Shown: piece by piece, positions 12,482 to 24,077 of the stretch
Numbering within the stretch: position 1 is the stretch's first letter
Layout of the letters: each line of letters begins with the position of its first letter
Assembly (NCBI GenBank): GCA_036971475.1
Contig: JBAIZL010000005.1
Coordinates: forward strand, 174,518,886 to 174,582,885
Length of the DNA: 64,000 bases
Reading direction: 5' to 3'
Source of the DNA: Prosapia bicincta
Lineage: Eukaryota; Arthropoda; Insecta; Hemiptera; Cercopidae
Made by a program: the position numbers and the translations under genes
Notes under the pieces: model-generated
The model's input: only the letters and a program-made list of their open reading frames with translations
Told to the model about the DNA's origin: nothing
The model's database searches: none

Positions 12482-15400
12482 ATGACATCATTGTCTGCAA
12501 ACGGCCCTTCTCAGGGCCTTGACATGAGCCTCCGAATATTATATTGGAACGCAGGAGGTCTTAATGATACAAAATTCTTACAATTCAAACGAAACGTCAT
12601 AAAACTCGACGTGGACGCATTTTTTATAGTAGAAGTGGGAGCTGCGACTGAATTCGCTGAATTCTACAAAATTCTAAATTATACAAGATATACTCTACCA
12701 CGATCAAGACAAGTGGCTTCAGGCATTTTGATTGGGGTTAGAAGTGCACTCCGAGCCAAATTTGAGATATTGAACGAAATGCAGGCCAGTGACAAGGCTG
12801 AAGTGGTGCTGCTGCGGATCTGGAAAAATGGAAAGAGTTACAACATTGTTAACTTGTACAACCCCCCTGGAAACATATTGTCGACAGCAAAAATAGAAGA
12901 CACTCTCCAACCAAACACTATCCTTGTAGGTGACTTCAATAGCCCCTCAACTAGATGGGGTTATAGCGCAACAACTCCATCTGGACGAAAAATAGAAGAT
13001 ATGATCGATGAAGGCCTGCTTGAAGTAAAACAAACTCCCCCTACATTTCTTTCTTACGCTGGGCAGAGCACTCGCCCTGACTTAGTGCTTGTTAGTCCTA
13101 ACATGGTACTTAAAACGCAAGTCAAACTCCTAGAGGATGCAGCGGGATGTGGACATCGAGCTATTTACGTAAAAATTGATACTGGGAAACTCTGCTATAT
13201 ACCACAACGGGCCCCAAGATGGAATTTTAGGAAGGCGGATTGGAACCAGTATAGAAAAATCACAAATGAAGGACTTTCAGACCAACTAAGTCACCAAACG
13301 CCCGAACTTGCTGTGGAAGCCTTCAACAGGACCATCCTCAAATGTGCCCACAAATGCATACCAAGAGGGCAGGTGAAAACTTTCCGCCCCTTCTGGAGCA
13401 CCAAACTTGGCTCACTAAAACAAGCACGCAATGTAGCAAGGAAAAAAGCAGAAAGAACTGGTAGCCTTGCTGACTGTGTCTCACTCAGGAAGTCCCAGGC
13501 TGTGCTTCAGAGGGAAATAAAACAGTCAAAGAGATCTGCCTTTCGTAGCTTTCTGAGCACAATGGACTTTCGTAGAGATGGAATAAAGGCACATCGTTTC
13601 ATCTCTCGACTAGAAAATGATTCCGCTCCAACAGAACAGGAACCCTTCAGGACTGGTGACAGAATGTATTGTGAACCCGAAGACATCGCCAACCTTTTCT
13701 GCAAACACTATGCAAATATCAGCAGAGTCCTCAGACCAAGAGCTGCATTTAGATTCCTGCTGAAGAAACCGCTACCTGGTTGCACTACTGCCGCTGACCT
13801 TGATATTTGCATGAGAAAATTTACGATCTCAGAGCTAGAACAAGCGCTTCATAATACTAAAATAAATAAAGCTGCAGGGATAGACCAGATTTTCTCTGAA
13901 ATGCTGAAGAACCTGGGAGGCACTGCTAAAGAGGCGCTCCTCAAAATAATAAACCTGACATGGAGCAAACACATTCCACAGCAGTGGAGGAAAGGTGAGA
14001 TAATTCCAATCCTGAAAAAGGGTAAACCCGCTAGCGACACAAGTAGTTATCGACCAATTACACTTACTAGCGCCGCATGCAAAGTAGCAGAAAGGATGGT
14101 TGCAACCCGCCTGCACAAATTCTTCGAATTACATAATGTCATTGACGATGCACAAGCGGGATTTAGGACAAAGCGCAGCACAATGGACCATGTTGTTTAT
14201 TTCTCCCAATGCATAAAGGATGGTTACAATCGTAGAATGTCTTCTTTGGCGGTCCTGGTGGACCTGAAAAATGCATTCGACACAGTATGGAGACAAATGC
14301 TAATACATAAACTATCACAGAGTGGAGTAACTGGCAATCTGTTTGCATGGATTAGGTCCTTTCTTTCTCAGAGACTAATCAGAACACGCTTTGCGGGTGC
14401 TACGTCCAAGTATCGTCTTCAGCGGCAGGGCTTACCACAGGGAGCGGTCCTGAGTTGTGGTCTTTTTAATCTGATGATCAACGACATCCTTGAGGCTGTA
14501 AAGAGTGTTCCGGGGGTGGAAGCCCTGCTATATGCCGATGATTTAATTATGTGGGCTACCAGTAGCAACATCAAGTCTCTGGAAAATACTCTTAACGCTG
14601 CCCTATCAAAGCTTGAACAATGGGCAAATGAAAATGCTATGGCAGTAAATCACTCAAAGACTACATTCCAGCTCTTCTCTCTGTCCACCAAACGCCAACA
14701 TTTAATCTTAAAATACAAGGATAACGTTCTTGAAGAACACAACATCTCTAAATACTTGGGAGTCTCAATAGACCGAAAACTAACCTGGAAACCGCATATA
14801 GAATACTGTGCCCAGAGAGCTATAAAGAGATCAAAAATATTAAAACGACTTACGGCCACTACTTGGGGTGCAAATCAGGATGTCCTTATTGCAGCTTATA
14901 AGAGTTATGTCAGGCCGATCCTCGAATATGGAGCTGAGGCAACTATTACAGCATCAAATGCAAATTCGCACAAATTAGAGATCACCCAGAACATTGCCCT
15001 TCGAGTTATAACAGGGGCCCCAAAATCTACCCCTGTTGCTGCAATGGAGGCCCAAACCCAAATCGAACCTATGCTGGCTAGAAGAAACAAACTAACACTC
15101 AATTTTTGGGAGCGGTACAAGAGGACATACAGTCATCGCTGGACATATTACAGGCATGCGACCGAAAGGCTAAAAACCCAAAAAACATCACTATCAACGT
15201 ACAACGATCTCCTGAATAAATACAATATTCAGCCGGGAGTACCAGCTAAACCGGTTCAACATTTGACTTTTAACAACCTACCACCAGCTAGTCTGAAACT
15301 GCAAAACCATAATGCCTCAAAAAGTCAATCAAATCCCTCAGAGCTGAGGGCAGCAGCCCTTGAAACTATTAATTCTAACTTCCCGCCAGATGACTGGCTG

Positions 15401-16189
15401 CACATCTACACAGATGGATCATCGGCAAGCGGTGGAACAGGAGCTGGGTTCCACAGCCGATTATTCGAAGGGGCTGTGGCAGTTGGCAGTAGCCAGAGCA
15501 ATTATGATGGGGAGGTTGAAGCTATCTTGGCAGCATCCATTGAACTTTCAAAAATCAAAGGGACCTATAAGGCTGTATTTCTTGTGGACTCTATGGCAGC
15601 AATACAGGGTGTCACTAGCAACAGACAAGTGGAATGCCACCGAACATTGTCCTGTAGAAAGCAACTAGACTCCCTTCAGGAGAAGGGTTGGCAAATTCAC
15701 ATTCAGTGGGTGCCAAGTCATGTCAATATAGAAGGAAACGAGAAAGCCGACACTCTCGCTAAACAGGGAGCTGCTTTACCGCAGCCACTTATCTCAACCT
15801 CTTTTCAATCAGTCAAAATACAGATAAACTCAGCTTTAAATCGCAGCACGAGAGAAAACCTAATCAGGGCCTCTCAAAACAAAAGCTGGGCTACACTCGT
15901 CACCGAAGGACCAATAAACCGTAGCCTTCCCCGCCGCACTGGTGCAGCACTGTTCCGCCTGGCTACTGGCCACGACTACCTGGCGGCACACCTCCACAGG
16001 ATTCATGTACTCCAATCGCCGGATTGCATGTTGTGTGGAAACGGAACCATGGATGCGGATCACCTCCTCACATGCACTTCCTTGGGCTACGTCCAGCCAG
16101 ACAAAGAGGACAATGAGGGACGTCTCTCTCGATTGTACTGGTCAGCGCGCCACCAAATGGCCCAGCAGCCAAGGGTGGGCGTTGGCTAG
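12482..16189 (+). CDS. Retrotransposon polyprotein: AP endonuclease, reverse transcriptase, RNase H, zinc knuckle
   Basis: 1235 residues, uninterrupted. N-terminal apurinic-type endonuclease (EEP fold): NAGG near residue 23, VGDFN at 149-153, GHR near 223; it nicks target DNA for target-primed reverse transcription. The reverse transcriptase lies at roughly 455-720, with LVDLKNAFDTV (motif A), LPQGAVLS (motif B) and YADD at 684-687 (motif C). RNase H starts at YTDGSS near 976, with a conserved E in YDGEVEAI, DS in VDSMAAI and a late HVNIEGNEKAD. The C-terminal knuckle C1182-x2-C-x8-H-x3-C is typical of I-group elements. The ATG at 12482 is 108 bp inside the element. A second in-frame ATG follows at residue 15, just before the endonuclease begins, so the exact start is uncertain. 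The stop codon at 16187-16189 lies 8 bp from the element's end. Confidence 0.93.
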   Translation: MTSLSANGPSQGLDMSLRILYWNAGGLNDTKFLQFKRNVIKLDVDAFFIVEVGAATEFAEFYKILNYTRYTLPRSRQVASGILIGVRSALRAKFEILNEMQASDKAEVVLLRIWKNGKSYNIVNLYNPPGNILSTAKIEDTLQPNTILVGDFNSPSTRWGYSATTPSGRKIEDMIDEGLLEVKQTPPTFLSYAGQSTRPDLVLVSPNMVLKTQVKLLEDAAGCGHRAIYVKIDTGKLCYIPQRAPRWNFRKADWNQYRKITNEGLSDQLSHQTPELAVEAFNRTILKCAHKCIPRGQVKTFRPFWSTKLGSLKQARNVARKKAERTGSLADCVSLRKSQAVLQREIKQSKRSAFRSFLSTMDFRRDGIKAHRFISRLENDSAPTEQEPFRTGDRMYCEPEDIANLFCKHYANISRVLRPRAAFRFLLKKPLPGCTTAADLDICMRKFTISELEQALHNTKINKAAGIDQIFSEMLKNLGGTAKEALLKIINLTWSKHIPQQWRKGEIIPILKKGKPASDTSSYRPITLTSAACKVAERMVATRLHKFFELHNVIDDAQAGFRTKRSTMDHVVYFSQCIKDGYNRRMSSLAVLVDLKNAFDTVWRQMLIHKLSQSGVTGNLFAWIRSFLSQRLIRTRFAGATSKYRLQRQGLPQGAVLSCGLFNLMINDILEAVKSVPGVEALLYADDLIMWATSSNIKSLENTLNAALSKLEQWANENAMAVNHSKTTFQLFSLSTKRQHLILKYKDNVLEEHNISKYLGVSIDRKLTWKPHIEYCAQRAIKRSKILKRLTATTWGANQDVLIAAYKSYVRPILEYGAEATITASNANSHKLEITQNIALRVITGAPKSTPVAAMEAQTQIEPMLARRNKLTLNFWERYKRTYSHRWTYYRHATERLKTQKTSLSTYNDLLNKYNIQPGVPAKPVQHLTFNNLPPASLKLQNHNASKSQSNPSELRAAALETINSNFPPDDWLHIYTDGSSASGGTGAGFHSRLFEGAVAVGSSQSNYDGEVEAILAASIELSKIKGTYKAVFLVDSMAAIQGVTSNRQVECHRTLSCRKQLDSLQEKGWQIHIQWVPSHVNIEGNEKADTLAKQGAALPQPLISTSFQSVKIQINSALNRSTRENLIRASQNKSWATLVTEGPINRSLPRRTGAALFRLATGHDYLAAHLHRIHVLQSPDCMLCGNGTMDADHLLTCTSLGYVQPDKEDNEGRLSRLYWSARHQMAQQPRVGVG

Positions 16190-16197
16190 TAAGTAAG

Positions 16198-18116
16198 TAA
16201 TTTGTTATATTTAACATTCACAATATTATACTTTTTATGAGAGTGATGACAATATTAAGGTTAGAATAAATTAGCAGTAACTGGAAATTTTAAACTGCTT
16301 TCCAAGCAAATAAAATTTGAACACATGGGAACAGGAAATAAATACAAAAAAGAAAACAGACTTAGATAATAAAACCAAACAAAATTTTGCTAAATATTGA
16401 TAACCAGATGTCTAAGAATAATGCTTACCTTTTTATATACAAGATCAAAGATCCCAACCTAACCAGATAAACACAGACAGGTGGCGGACGATTGGAAATT
16501 TATAGTTATTGAATCTGTTTCCATAAATATTGTAGACGTTCGTTTCTCCAGAGTTTCTCTAAAGCCTTCTTATTAAGCATTATTACCGAGATAACCCTTT
16601 TCAATATCTAACCGAATTTGGATTCATTAAGCGTATAAACTTCATAAGAGCTGGAACTCTTGTGCTGACAACTAAAGCATCTAAAAGAGAAAAAAGATGC
16701 TACACAAAGCAGAAACAATGTAGATTATTTTATAGGGTAATAGCTGTGGAAACAATGTGAAGTGCCAACAAATATGAAACTATTATATTCTTCATTATGA
16801 AAAACAAAATAAATTGATATTTCATTAACCACAACAAAATTAATTCGTTCACAACAAATCTATACAATATTCAATTCAATGCACATATAGAATTATGCTT
16901 ATTAAATAATTTAATATTTAGTATTATGTTTTTGTATTTGTATTAGGTTTGAATACTTTGTTTTATTAGTTCTAGTAGATGGTATGTTGAAAAAGCACAG
17001 GATATATCTATATATTTAAATCAAAGATTGTGCAACAAATTCCCTCGTAGCAATGTTTCCTACAAGATTCTGCTTCATGCCTTTCTGCAGGAAACGAGAT
17101 ATATATATATTTCTCTATTAAAAGGTTGTCAAGGCCATGAGATTTCTTAGACTCAAGACAAATTGAAGATATTATTGTTGTAATGGAAAATCGATTCTCA
17201 CACATGGATTTTACTATAAAACACATTATAATTAAATATATAGTATATATATCATAGATTAACATGAATGTGTTAAAATCTCAACTTTTCATTTACTCAT
17301 AATTTGTTATATTTAACATTCACAATATTATACTTTTTATGAGAGAGATGACAATATTAAGGTTAGAAAAAATAAAATTAGCAGTAACTGGAAACTTTAA
17401 ACTGCATTCCAAGCAAATTAAATTCAAACACATGGGAACAGGAAATAAATACAAAACAGAAAACAGACATAGATAATAAAACCAAACAAAATTTTGCTAA
17501 ATATTGATAACCAGATGTCTAAGAATAATGCTTACCTTTTTATATACAAGATCAAAGATCCCAACCTAACCAGATAAACACAGACAGGTGGCGGACGATT
17601 GGAAATTTATAGTTATTGAATCTGTTTCCATAAATATTGTAGACGTTCGTTTCTCCAGAGTTTCTCTAAAGCCTTCTTACTAAGCATTATTACAGATATA
17701 ACTCTTTTCAATATCTAACCAAATTTGGATTCATTAAGCGTATAAACTTCATAAGAGCTGGAACTCTTGTGCTGACAACTAAAGCATCTAAAAGAGAAAA
17801 AAGATGCTACACAAAGCAGAAACAATGTAGATTATTTTATAGGGTAATAGCTGTGGAAACAATGTGAAGTGCCAACAAATATGAAACTATTATATTCTTC
17901 ATTATGAAAAACAAAATAAATTGATATTTCAATAACCACAACAAAATTAATTCGTTCACAACAAATCTATACAATATTCAATTCAATGCACATATATAAT
18001 TATGCTTATTAAATAATTTAATATTTAATATTATGTTTTTGTATTTGTATTAGGTTTGAATACTTTGTTTTATTAGTTCTAGTAGATGGTATGTTGAAAA
18101 AGCACAGGATATATCT
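16198..18116. repeat. Satellite array segment 3
   Basis: Resumes the monomer broken at 12373: the distance between recurring frame ends 12325 and 17265, less the LINE and its duplication, is 1101 bp, one monomer. It ends in GATATATCT at 18116, where LTR element 2 inserted. The first 15 bp are the LINE target-site duplication. Confidence 0.92.
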
Positions 18117-19612
18117 TGTTAAAATATTTATAAAACGCTTTACAATTATTTTTTTTCTTTATTAAATATTTATTTTATTGATGATATCAAAATTCTATTT
18201 AAAACAAAACAAAAAAAAACTACTCAGGAACAATTCATAATTCTTTATTAAACATTTCTTATTTCAACATTTAAAACAATACACAAAACAAAAATTTACA
18301 ACTTAACAAGTTTTAACAAACTCGGTTTAACTCTTATTTCTTTTGATTTTATAGTTACACAATTTTAATACCCTTGGCTAATTTTACGATCTCTTACAAT
18401 CTCGGGGTTTATAGTATGGGCTATATTTTTACTTCTTTTGTTAATTAAATAAATTTTGAAACACAATATTAAATTTTGAAATTTGTTTTAATAAATATTT
18501 TCCTGATGGAAAAACTATAATTTGGAATGAGCAAAAAGGTGAAACTATTTGAACTGGATTATGATCTTATTTCTATTAATCACAAGATATTCTAATGTAC
18601 AATTTTAAACTTCCCTATTATCCTAAGAGTCCACTAAAGTTTATTTTTTTATATAGCGCTAGGTACTTAACTTATCAAATAACGGCGAATGGCTGCTTGC
18701 TCACACGTAGAATTCCGTTGTCTTTAAATTTCACTTTTTTACACACTTAAATTCGTTTTAGTTCTTTCAAATTATATTTTCACTGTACTATATCTTTTAA
18801 TTTTCTTATTCCTGTTTAATCTGGCCAATTTTCCTCACAAAACTGTATAATTTTGACGAATTCCTTTCAAATTGAATTTTGACTGCACAGGGCAGGTCTG
18901 CTTCCTCGGCGTCACCACGCCAGAATGCTCTAACTAAACTAAAACTTTGTTTTTTCTTTTAAAATGTTACAAATATGGCGGCCTCCTTCTTAAAAAAAGA
19001 AATCATATGCTCTAATTTAACGAAGTTCCGTTCCTTCCCACTAGAGTCAAACTGCACCTGACCGACTTATATTTGTTTTTACAGCTGATGCAATAACGCG
19101 ATTGTTTACAATGGCGTTTTAATTTGGTTAAACTTTAGTTGAAACTTACTGTTTCGATTTTCCTTCCTTAACAACCCTTCCAGTGTTTATTTAATTATTA
19201 TTATTAGTGTGTGAAGTGTCATTGTGTTTTACTCTTGTAATATTTTGAATTGTGTGTGTTTTGAGCCGAATTCATAGAAACATAACCTTTCTAATCTCAT
19301 TATTTACAATCGTATTTCACTTTCTCCTTCAAGTAATTACTTATGCCCTATGTTACTAATATTTACAATTTTGTTTGAATATAATTATTATTAGATTATC
19401 TTGTTTTAAATTTTATTTGATACAACAAATTTCTTTATGTATTTACAGTTCAAATATCTTATTTACTAATCTAGGCTTTTACCTATATTTAGTTTCAATT
19501 TTAACCTAACCAATCTTTTAATGAATTTCTTTTTAAATTTTGTGTGAGTTATTTCTAATATATTCTTCCAATTCTTAAATAATATTATATAGCCCATTCT
19601 ATAAATGTTACA
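18117..19612 (-). repeat. 3' LTR of LTR element 2
   Basis: 1496 bp, TGTTAAAA...ATGTTACA on the plus strand. Just inside it (19613-19626) the minus strand reads AAATTAGGGGACAT, a plausible polypurine tract. No ORF is seen. Confidence 0.9.
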
Positions 19613-21062
19613 ATGTCCCCTAATTTAATTTAAATAAAAAAATATTCCTACTATCTACATTACACATTCTTTACATTTTACAAGCTTGTTTAAATATACA
19701 TATTTTTTTTTTAAATTAAATTCAAATTAACATTTATTTCCTAATTGTACATTTTATTTAATAACTAATTGAACACATTTTTTATTGAGTAAGTACCTCA
19801 ACACTTTGGCTAACTTACCGTCCATTGTCTTTACTACTTTTATAACTGTCCATTTAAAAGTCATTTATACATTCATCTGTCCATTTATACTTAATTCCTA
19901 CGACACAATTTTATCTTAATTCTTTAACAATCAAATACTGAGCTGAACACTTCAAGCTACATATTACTTAACTTATCTTCTAACAATACAATATACTTAT
20001 AACTAACATTCAATCAACAATTCTTTAACAATTCTAACATATAGTAACAATAAATCATGTTCGGGTATTTACAATTCCTTCCATAATTATATATATATAT
20101 TTTTTTTTTTTACATTTATTATAATTGGAATCCTTCCAATCATAAGTCTGATTCAATATTTATTTAACATATATTCTCTGATACCGTGTCTTTAAATCCC
20201 AGCTTATCCGAGTCATAGTATGTCTATATTTGGTCAAATTGGTTATAACATTTCTTTTTCCCTTATTTCTGTTTATTCCTTGTTTATTATTTATCTCATA
20301 TTTATTTTGCTTTCAGCTTCATCTAACTCTCAGTTCTAAGTTAGTATTTTATCTCCCCTTCCAATCTCACATCCAGTTCAATTATTTTCTTATATCATTT
20401 CAGTTTATTTTGTATGAAGTTTAACATCTAATATTTTTAAAGGTCGCAATCTCATATCCTCTATTTGATCATATCTAGAGCTCCTTCGATTACACTGTCC
20501 CTATATCAATGAATATAATTTTTGTTTTAATACTTATATATATCAACGCAGATTCACCCTTACAATACGACGAAGTTTAAATACACAATTTCCATATTTT
20601 TATTACAACGATGCTTTAATATTTATTATCATAGATTCATATTTCTTTTATAATATATACGACGAAGTTCCATTATTTATCAACGCAGATTCTCCATTAC
20701 AATACGACGAAGTTTAAATACACAATTACCATATTTTATTTATTACAACGATGCTTCAATATTTATTAACATAGATTCATATTTATCTTTATTCATTATT
20801 CAACGACGTTTCCAATAAATTATCGTAGATATAGTTACCATCCCTTAAAACTTATCTCCTGCTAACGTTTTCTTATACACATAGTCACCTAGAGTTTACT
20901 CATATTGCTTCCTTTACCTATATTTAATATCTCCCTTCCTATTTTATTTTTATTTTCCAATATCCAGTTCTCCTGGATACATGTCATATTATTGCCTGTG
21001 TCTATTAATGCCTGTAAACTTGTTTCCTCTATTTAATTTCTATTCCTGGGTTTCTTATTGTC
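19613..21062 (-). other. Non-coding 3' interior of LTR element 2, with a 137-bp tandem duplication
   Basis: This occupies the place where pol would lie but is AT-rich and closed in all frames. A segment starting TCAACGCAGATTC at 20543 repeats at 20680 (period 137 bp), including CGACGAAGTTTAAATACACA and the motif ACAACGATGCTT. I find no trace of protease, RT or integrase motifs, so pol was lost outright or was never part of this lineage. Confidence 0.7.
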
Positions 21063-22351
21063 TTAGTTTTCCGATTGACTGTGGGCACCCTGCTCTTTTC
21101 TTGTCCCCACGCCTGTCCTTGCTTTAACACCGTTTACATCTCCATTGTATCTTTCATCTGCTTCATAGTTTCTATTTTCTCTGTTATTCTCATATTTAAA
21201 TTCCATCTCCCATTTTCCACACTCGAGTTGTGCCTCCACATTCATTAACATATCCTCACCTCTGATAAATTTTCTCAATAAGATTTGTACCACTAAGCTT
21301 TGAGACGGATATTTAACTCCTCCTATTTCTCCTATTACCATTTTCATTTTATTAATCTTTTCAATCTCCTTATTAGTTGCGGTTTGAATTGTTAAATCTT
21401 TTATTTGCCATATTTCTAATTTTCCTAGTTTATTTCTATCTTCTAACCTTCCCTGCTCTCCTAATATTTTCTCCCTTACATCTTCGACTTTCCTAAAACG
21501 CTCATCTGTTATCTCTCTTTCTCCTATCACCTTTAACTTCAACTCTCCTAACTCTTCTGTGTTTTTCTTTATTACATTTTCTACCTTCTCTGTCTCTTTC
21601 TTATTAATTTCTATTTCATCAGCTATTATTTCTTTTGTTTCCTCAAAATTTTCCTTAATCTCCTCCTCTAATCCTCTATCTTTCTCCTCTAAGTCTCTTC
21701 TCACATCCTCTACTACAGTATTATTCTCTGTCCTCCACTGTCGCCTCATATCCTCTATCATTTTCCTATTGTCCTCCCTAATTTCATCTTTTATTACTTT
21801 TAGATCCTCCTTCATCTCTCTTATTTCGTCTCTATTTTCATTTAATTCTTTTTTTATTTCGTCCATTATATCTAATTGTCTATTTATTTTTTCATTATTT
21901 ATATCTAATTTTCTATATAGATCCTCTCTATATCCTTCATCTCCTCTTTTATTTTCTCACTCCTTTTTTCACTCATTTCCATGAGAGTTCTCATCATCTC
22001 CCTTAAATCTTCATTCTCATTATTTCCCCGTTTTTTTTGTTGGGTCTGCATAGGTGGTAGTCCCCTAGCTTCTTCTACCTCAATGTCTCCTATTGGCATA
22101 TCTGTGCCTTCCAATTCTATTTCTTGCACTTCCAAACTTGTCCCTTTTTCCTGTTCCCCTACAACTACCAGCTCGCCTATAATATTTTCCTCCCTGTTTT
22201 CGATCCCCTCCTGAAAACTAACAAATCTCCCCTGAGCAGCCCCTTCTGTTTCTATCACCCTTTTCCGCCTACCCTTTTCTAATTGTTCCCCTTTTTCTGT
22301 TTTTTTAGCTTTTTCTCCCCGCAAATTATACGATTCCCTTTCATCAGACAT
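21063..22351 (-). pseudogene. Gag-like coiled-coil protein, one frame break
   Basis: Two minus-strand open frames, 22351-21905 (148 codons from ATG) and 21866-21063 (267 codons), belong together. The second frame stays open upstream past 21905 and continues the charged heptad pattern, so a -1 shift near 21905-21935 separates them. The product would be about 420 residues, very rich in E, K, R and N, with a long predicted coiled coil (for example IKKELNENRDEIREMKEDL). There is no CCHC knuckle and no protease. A gag role is inferred from its place directly after the LTR and primer-binding site. A programmed frameshift cannot be excluded, but I see no clear slippery site. Confidence 0.65.
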
Positions 22352-22651
22352 ATTTAAGCTATTAGTAAACTTATTTTACAAAAGAACCTAGCCTTGACTA
22401 TTCAACTCAGTGTTTAATTTTACAAAAATTTTTCTAAATCTATTTCCAGTTCAAATGTTTTTCATATAAAAAGTTCTAAATTAATTTTATTTCAAAATCT
22501 CTCTAAATAAATTTTATCTCTTATTTTATCGAGCTCCCACGTTGTTGCGCCAATTATAAAGATTTTTCCTAAAGACGCTATACAACGGGGTTTTACTATT
22601 AAATATTTAAATGAATAATTAATTCTTTATTATTATTTTTCTAATAATCGT
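22352..22651 (-). other. Leader between primer-binding site and gag of LTR element 2
   Basis: About 300 bp, AT-rich, without an ORF. It corresponds to the untranslated leader where a packaging signal would be expected. I see nothing else recognisable. Confidence 0.6.
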
Positions 22652-22669
22652 GCCCCACGTTGGGCGCCA
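22652..22669 (-). other. Primer-binding site for tRNA-Lys(CUU)
   Basis: The minus strand reads TGGCGCCCAACGTGGGGC, 18 nt complementary to the 3' end of tRNA-Lys(CUU) including CCA (tRNA sequence recalled from general knowledge). It begins two bases from the LTR edge at 22672. It fixes the minus-strand orientation of the element. Confidence 0.88.
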
Positions 22670-22677
22670 AATGTTAA

Positions 22678-24077
22678 CCCATTCGCTTACAATGACGGCG
22701 ATCCGCCGTCGCGACCAAGTGTGCCATTCTGTGAAGCGACGGTGAATCGCCGTCCTCCAATATAACTCATTTGTGTCGAGTTAGTTCTCAGTAAATCCAA
22801 TAGATCGCATATGCATCTTATTCTACAGGCTTTGGGCTTTCCAATGGTAGTATTTTTATCTTCTTTGGACTGTCCGTTCTTTCAATATTTACGTTTTATC
22901 TGGCGACCGATCAGCTGACATTGTCTGTGATGTTGTGTTTACGTTGTAGTTGTGTGGGTTATGTTTATAACCTAACCAAATTGTATTTAATTTGTTATTT
23001 GTGTTCTTTTCAAGTTAAAAATGAGTGGATTTATTATTTTATTTGTTGATGAAAGTGAGAAGGAGTTGAAAGATTGTGAAATTGAAAGAATTATTGGAGA
23101 ATGGGACAGTGATTTGTTTGAGGAAACATTTGAGAGTGATAATGAAATAAGTCAGTTGGACATTGAATCTTAAATAGATGTAGATGTAAGTAATGAATAA
23201 AAAAAGTCATAATAGACTGTAATATAACAGGTTCACCACATCATGAAAAATGTAATCTGCCTTGTTCTGCAATAAGTGATAAGTTGCAACTTGAGCAGCC
23301 CTCTTGTAGTTATGTTAGGCCTAGGACTCCACTAGATGTAAATAATGTAATTTCTGATATAAATGTCCAAGATAGGCCTGTATTACCATCTAATTCAGAT
23401 GATGAAAGCTCACAGAATTCCAATCTAATTGAGCTACTCGATCAAATCTACCTTGATGGAATAATTGCCCCTCTGTCTCCTACTGCTAGTGAGGAGGATG
23501 ATGCCCCTAGTTTTCTTGATCCTTGTCCTAGGCCTATTAGAGTTAGTACTAGAGATAGGGGTAAACCAAGAAGGGGTAGGCCTAAAGAAAAAATTCCATG
23601 TTCCAAACCACCTAAGCCCACTAAAAGGCCAAAGAACCAGTCGGTGGGAGTGTGGACTGTGCCTCGTCACATTTCACCTACCAGAATGTTTCAAAGTATA
23701 CAACACAAAAGTTAACTTTTCTTAACTCTTGTGAAATTGAAACATATTCTTTGCACCCTGAAGAATATTTTGGAGTATTTCCAAAGGTAATTTATGCTTT
23801 TACTTTAGGATAATTGAAATAAAAAAAATAAAGTTTGATATTTTTCGTTGAAACATTTTAGTTGTTTACATATTATTAAATTATAAAAGAAAAGATATTA
23901 TAAATATTAGTATATATTTTGAAAGTAAATGTATTTGTGAATAAAAAAATAACAATAGGTTCCATAAGAAACATAAATATGAACTAAAAAAAGTAATCAA
24001 CAAAAACCTTTAAAAATTGTCTAAAAAATTAGTTTTTTATGGCTCAGTCGGTGTAAAAAAAATTGTAAGCGAATGGG
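22678..24077 (+). mobile_element. Non-autonomous piggyBac-like DNA transposon
   Basis: 1400 bp bounded by TTAA on both sides (22674-22677 and 24078-24081), the exact target of the piggyBac superfamily. The termini are perfect 16-bp inverted repeats, CCCATTCGCTTACAAT and its complement. The left end also carries subterminal palindromic GC-rich blocks (GACGGCGATCCGCCGTC near 22693 and a related copy near 22738) that stand out against the AT-rich surroundings. Only N-terminal transposase-like pieces remain inside. It is nested in the 5' LTR of LTR element 2 and is therefore younger than that insertion. Confidence 0.92.
23021..23809 (+). pseudogene. Remnant of piggyBac-like transposase N-terminal region
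   Basis: A 50-codon acidic frame (23021-23173) with ESDNEISQLDIES is followed, in another frame, by 23284-23715 (143 codons). The second part has an acidic stretch, a basic RRGRPKEK segment, and a VWTVPRH stretch like the entry to the piggyBac catalytic region. Downstream, HPEEYFGVF in a third frame resembles the conserved step that precedes the DDE core. The catalytic core is absent, so the copy is an internal-deletion derivative. Assignment rests mainly on the TTAA sites and termini; the protein similarity is weak. Confidence 0.55.

Larger units (their letters stand above)
12374..16197 (+). mobile_element. Full-length, apparently intact non-LTR retrotransposon (I/Ingi-like, RNase H-bearing)
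   Basis: Inserted in a satellite monomer with a perfect 15-bp target-site duplication TAATTTGTTATATTT (12359-12373 and 16198-16212). The element starts with GGGGG, has a 108-bp leader, one uninterrupted 1235-codon ORF, and then only TAAGTAAG before the duplication. There is no poly(A) tail; the end is a short TAAG repeat. Endonuclease, reverse transcriptase, RNase H and a C-terminal zinc knuckle lie in one protein and no separate ORF1 is present. This layout recalls single-ORF Ingi-type members of the I group, but I cannot assign a clade by eye. The intact ORF and exact duplication indicate a very young insertion. Confidence 0.95.

Noticed and set aside
21559..21984. Plus-strand Ser/Phe-rich frames over the gag-like ORF
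   Set aside because: Antisense of a Glu/Lys-rich coiled coil naturally gives Ser/Phe/Leu-rich open frames.
22645..22670. A tRNA-Lys gene fragment
   Set aside because: Only the last 18-20 nt are present, next to an LTR edge; it is a primer-binding site.
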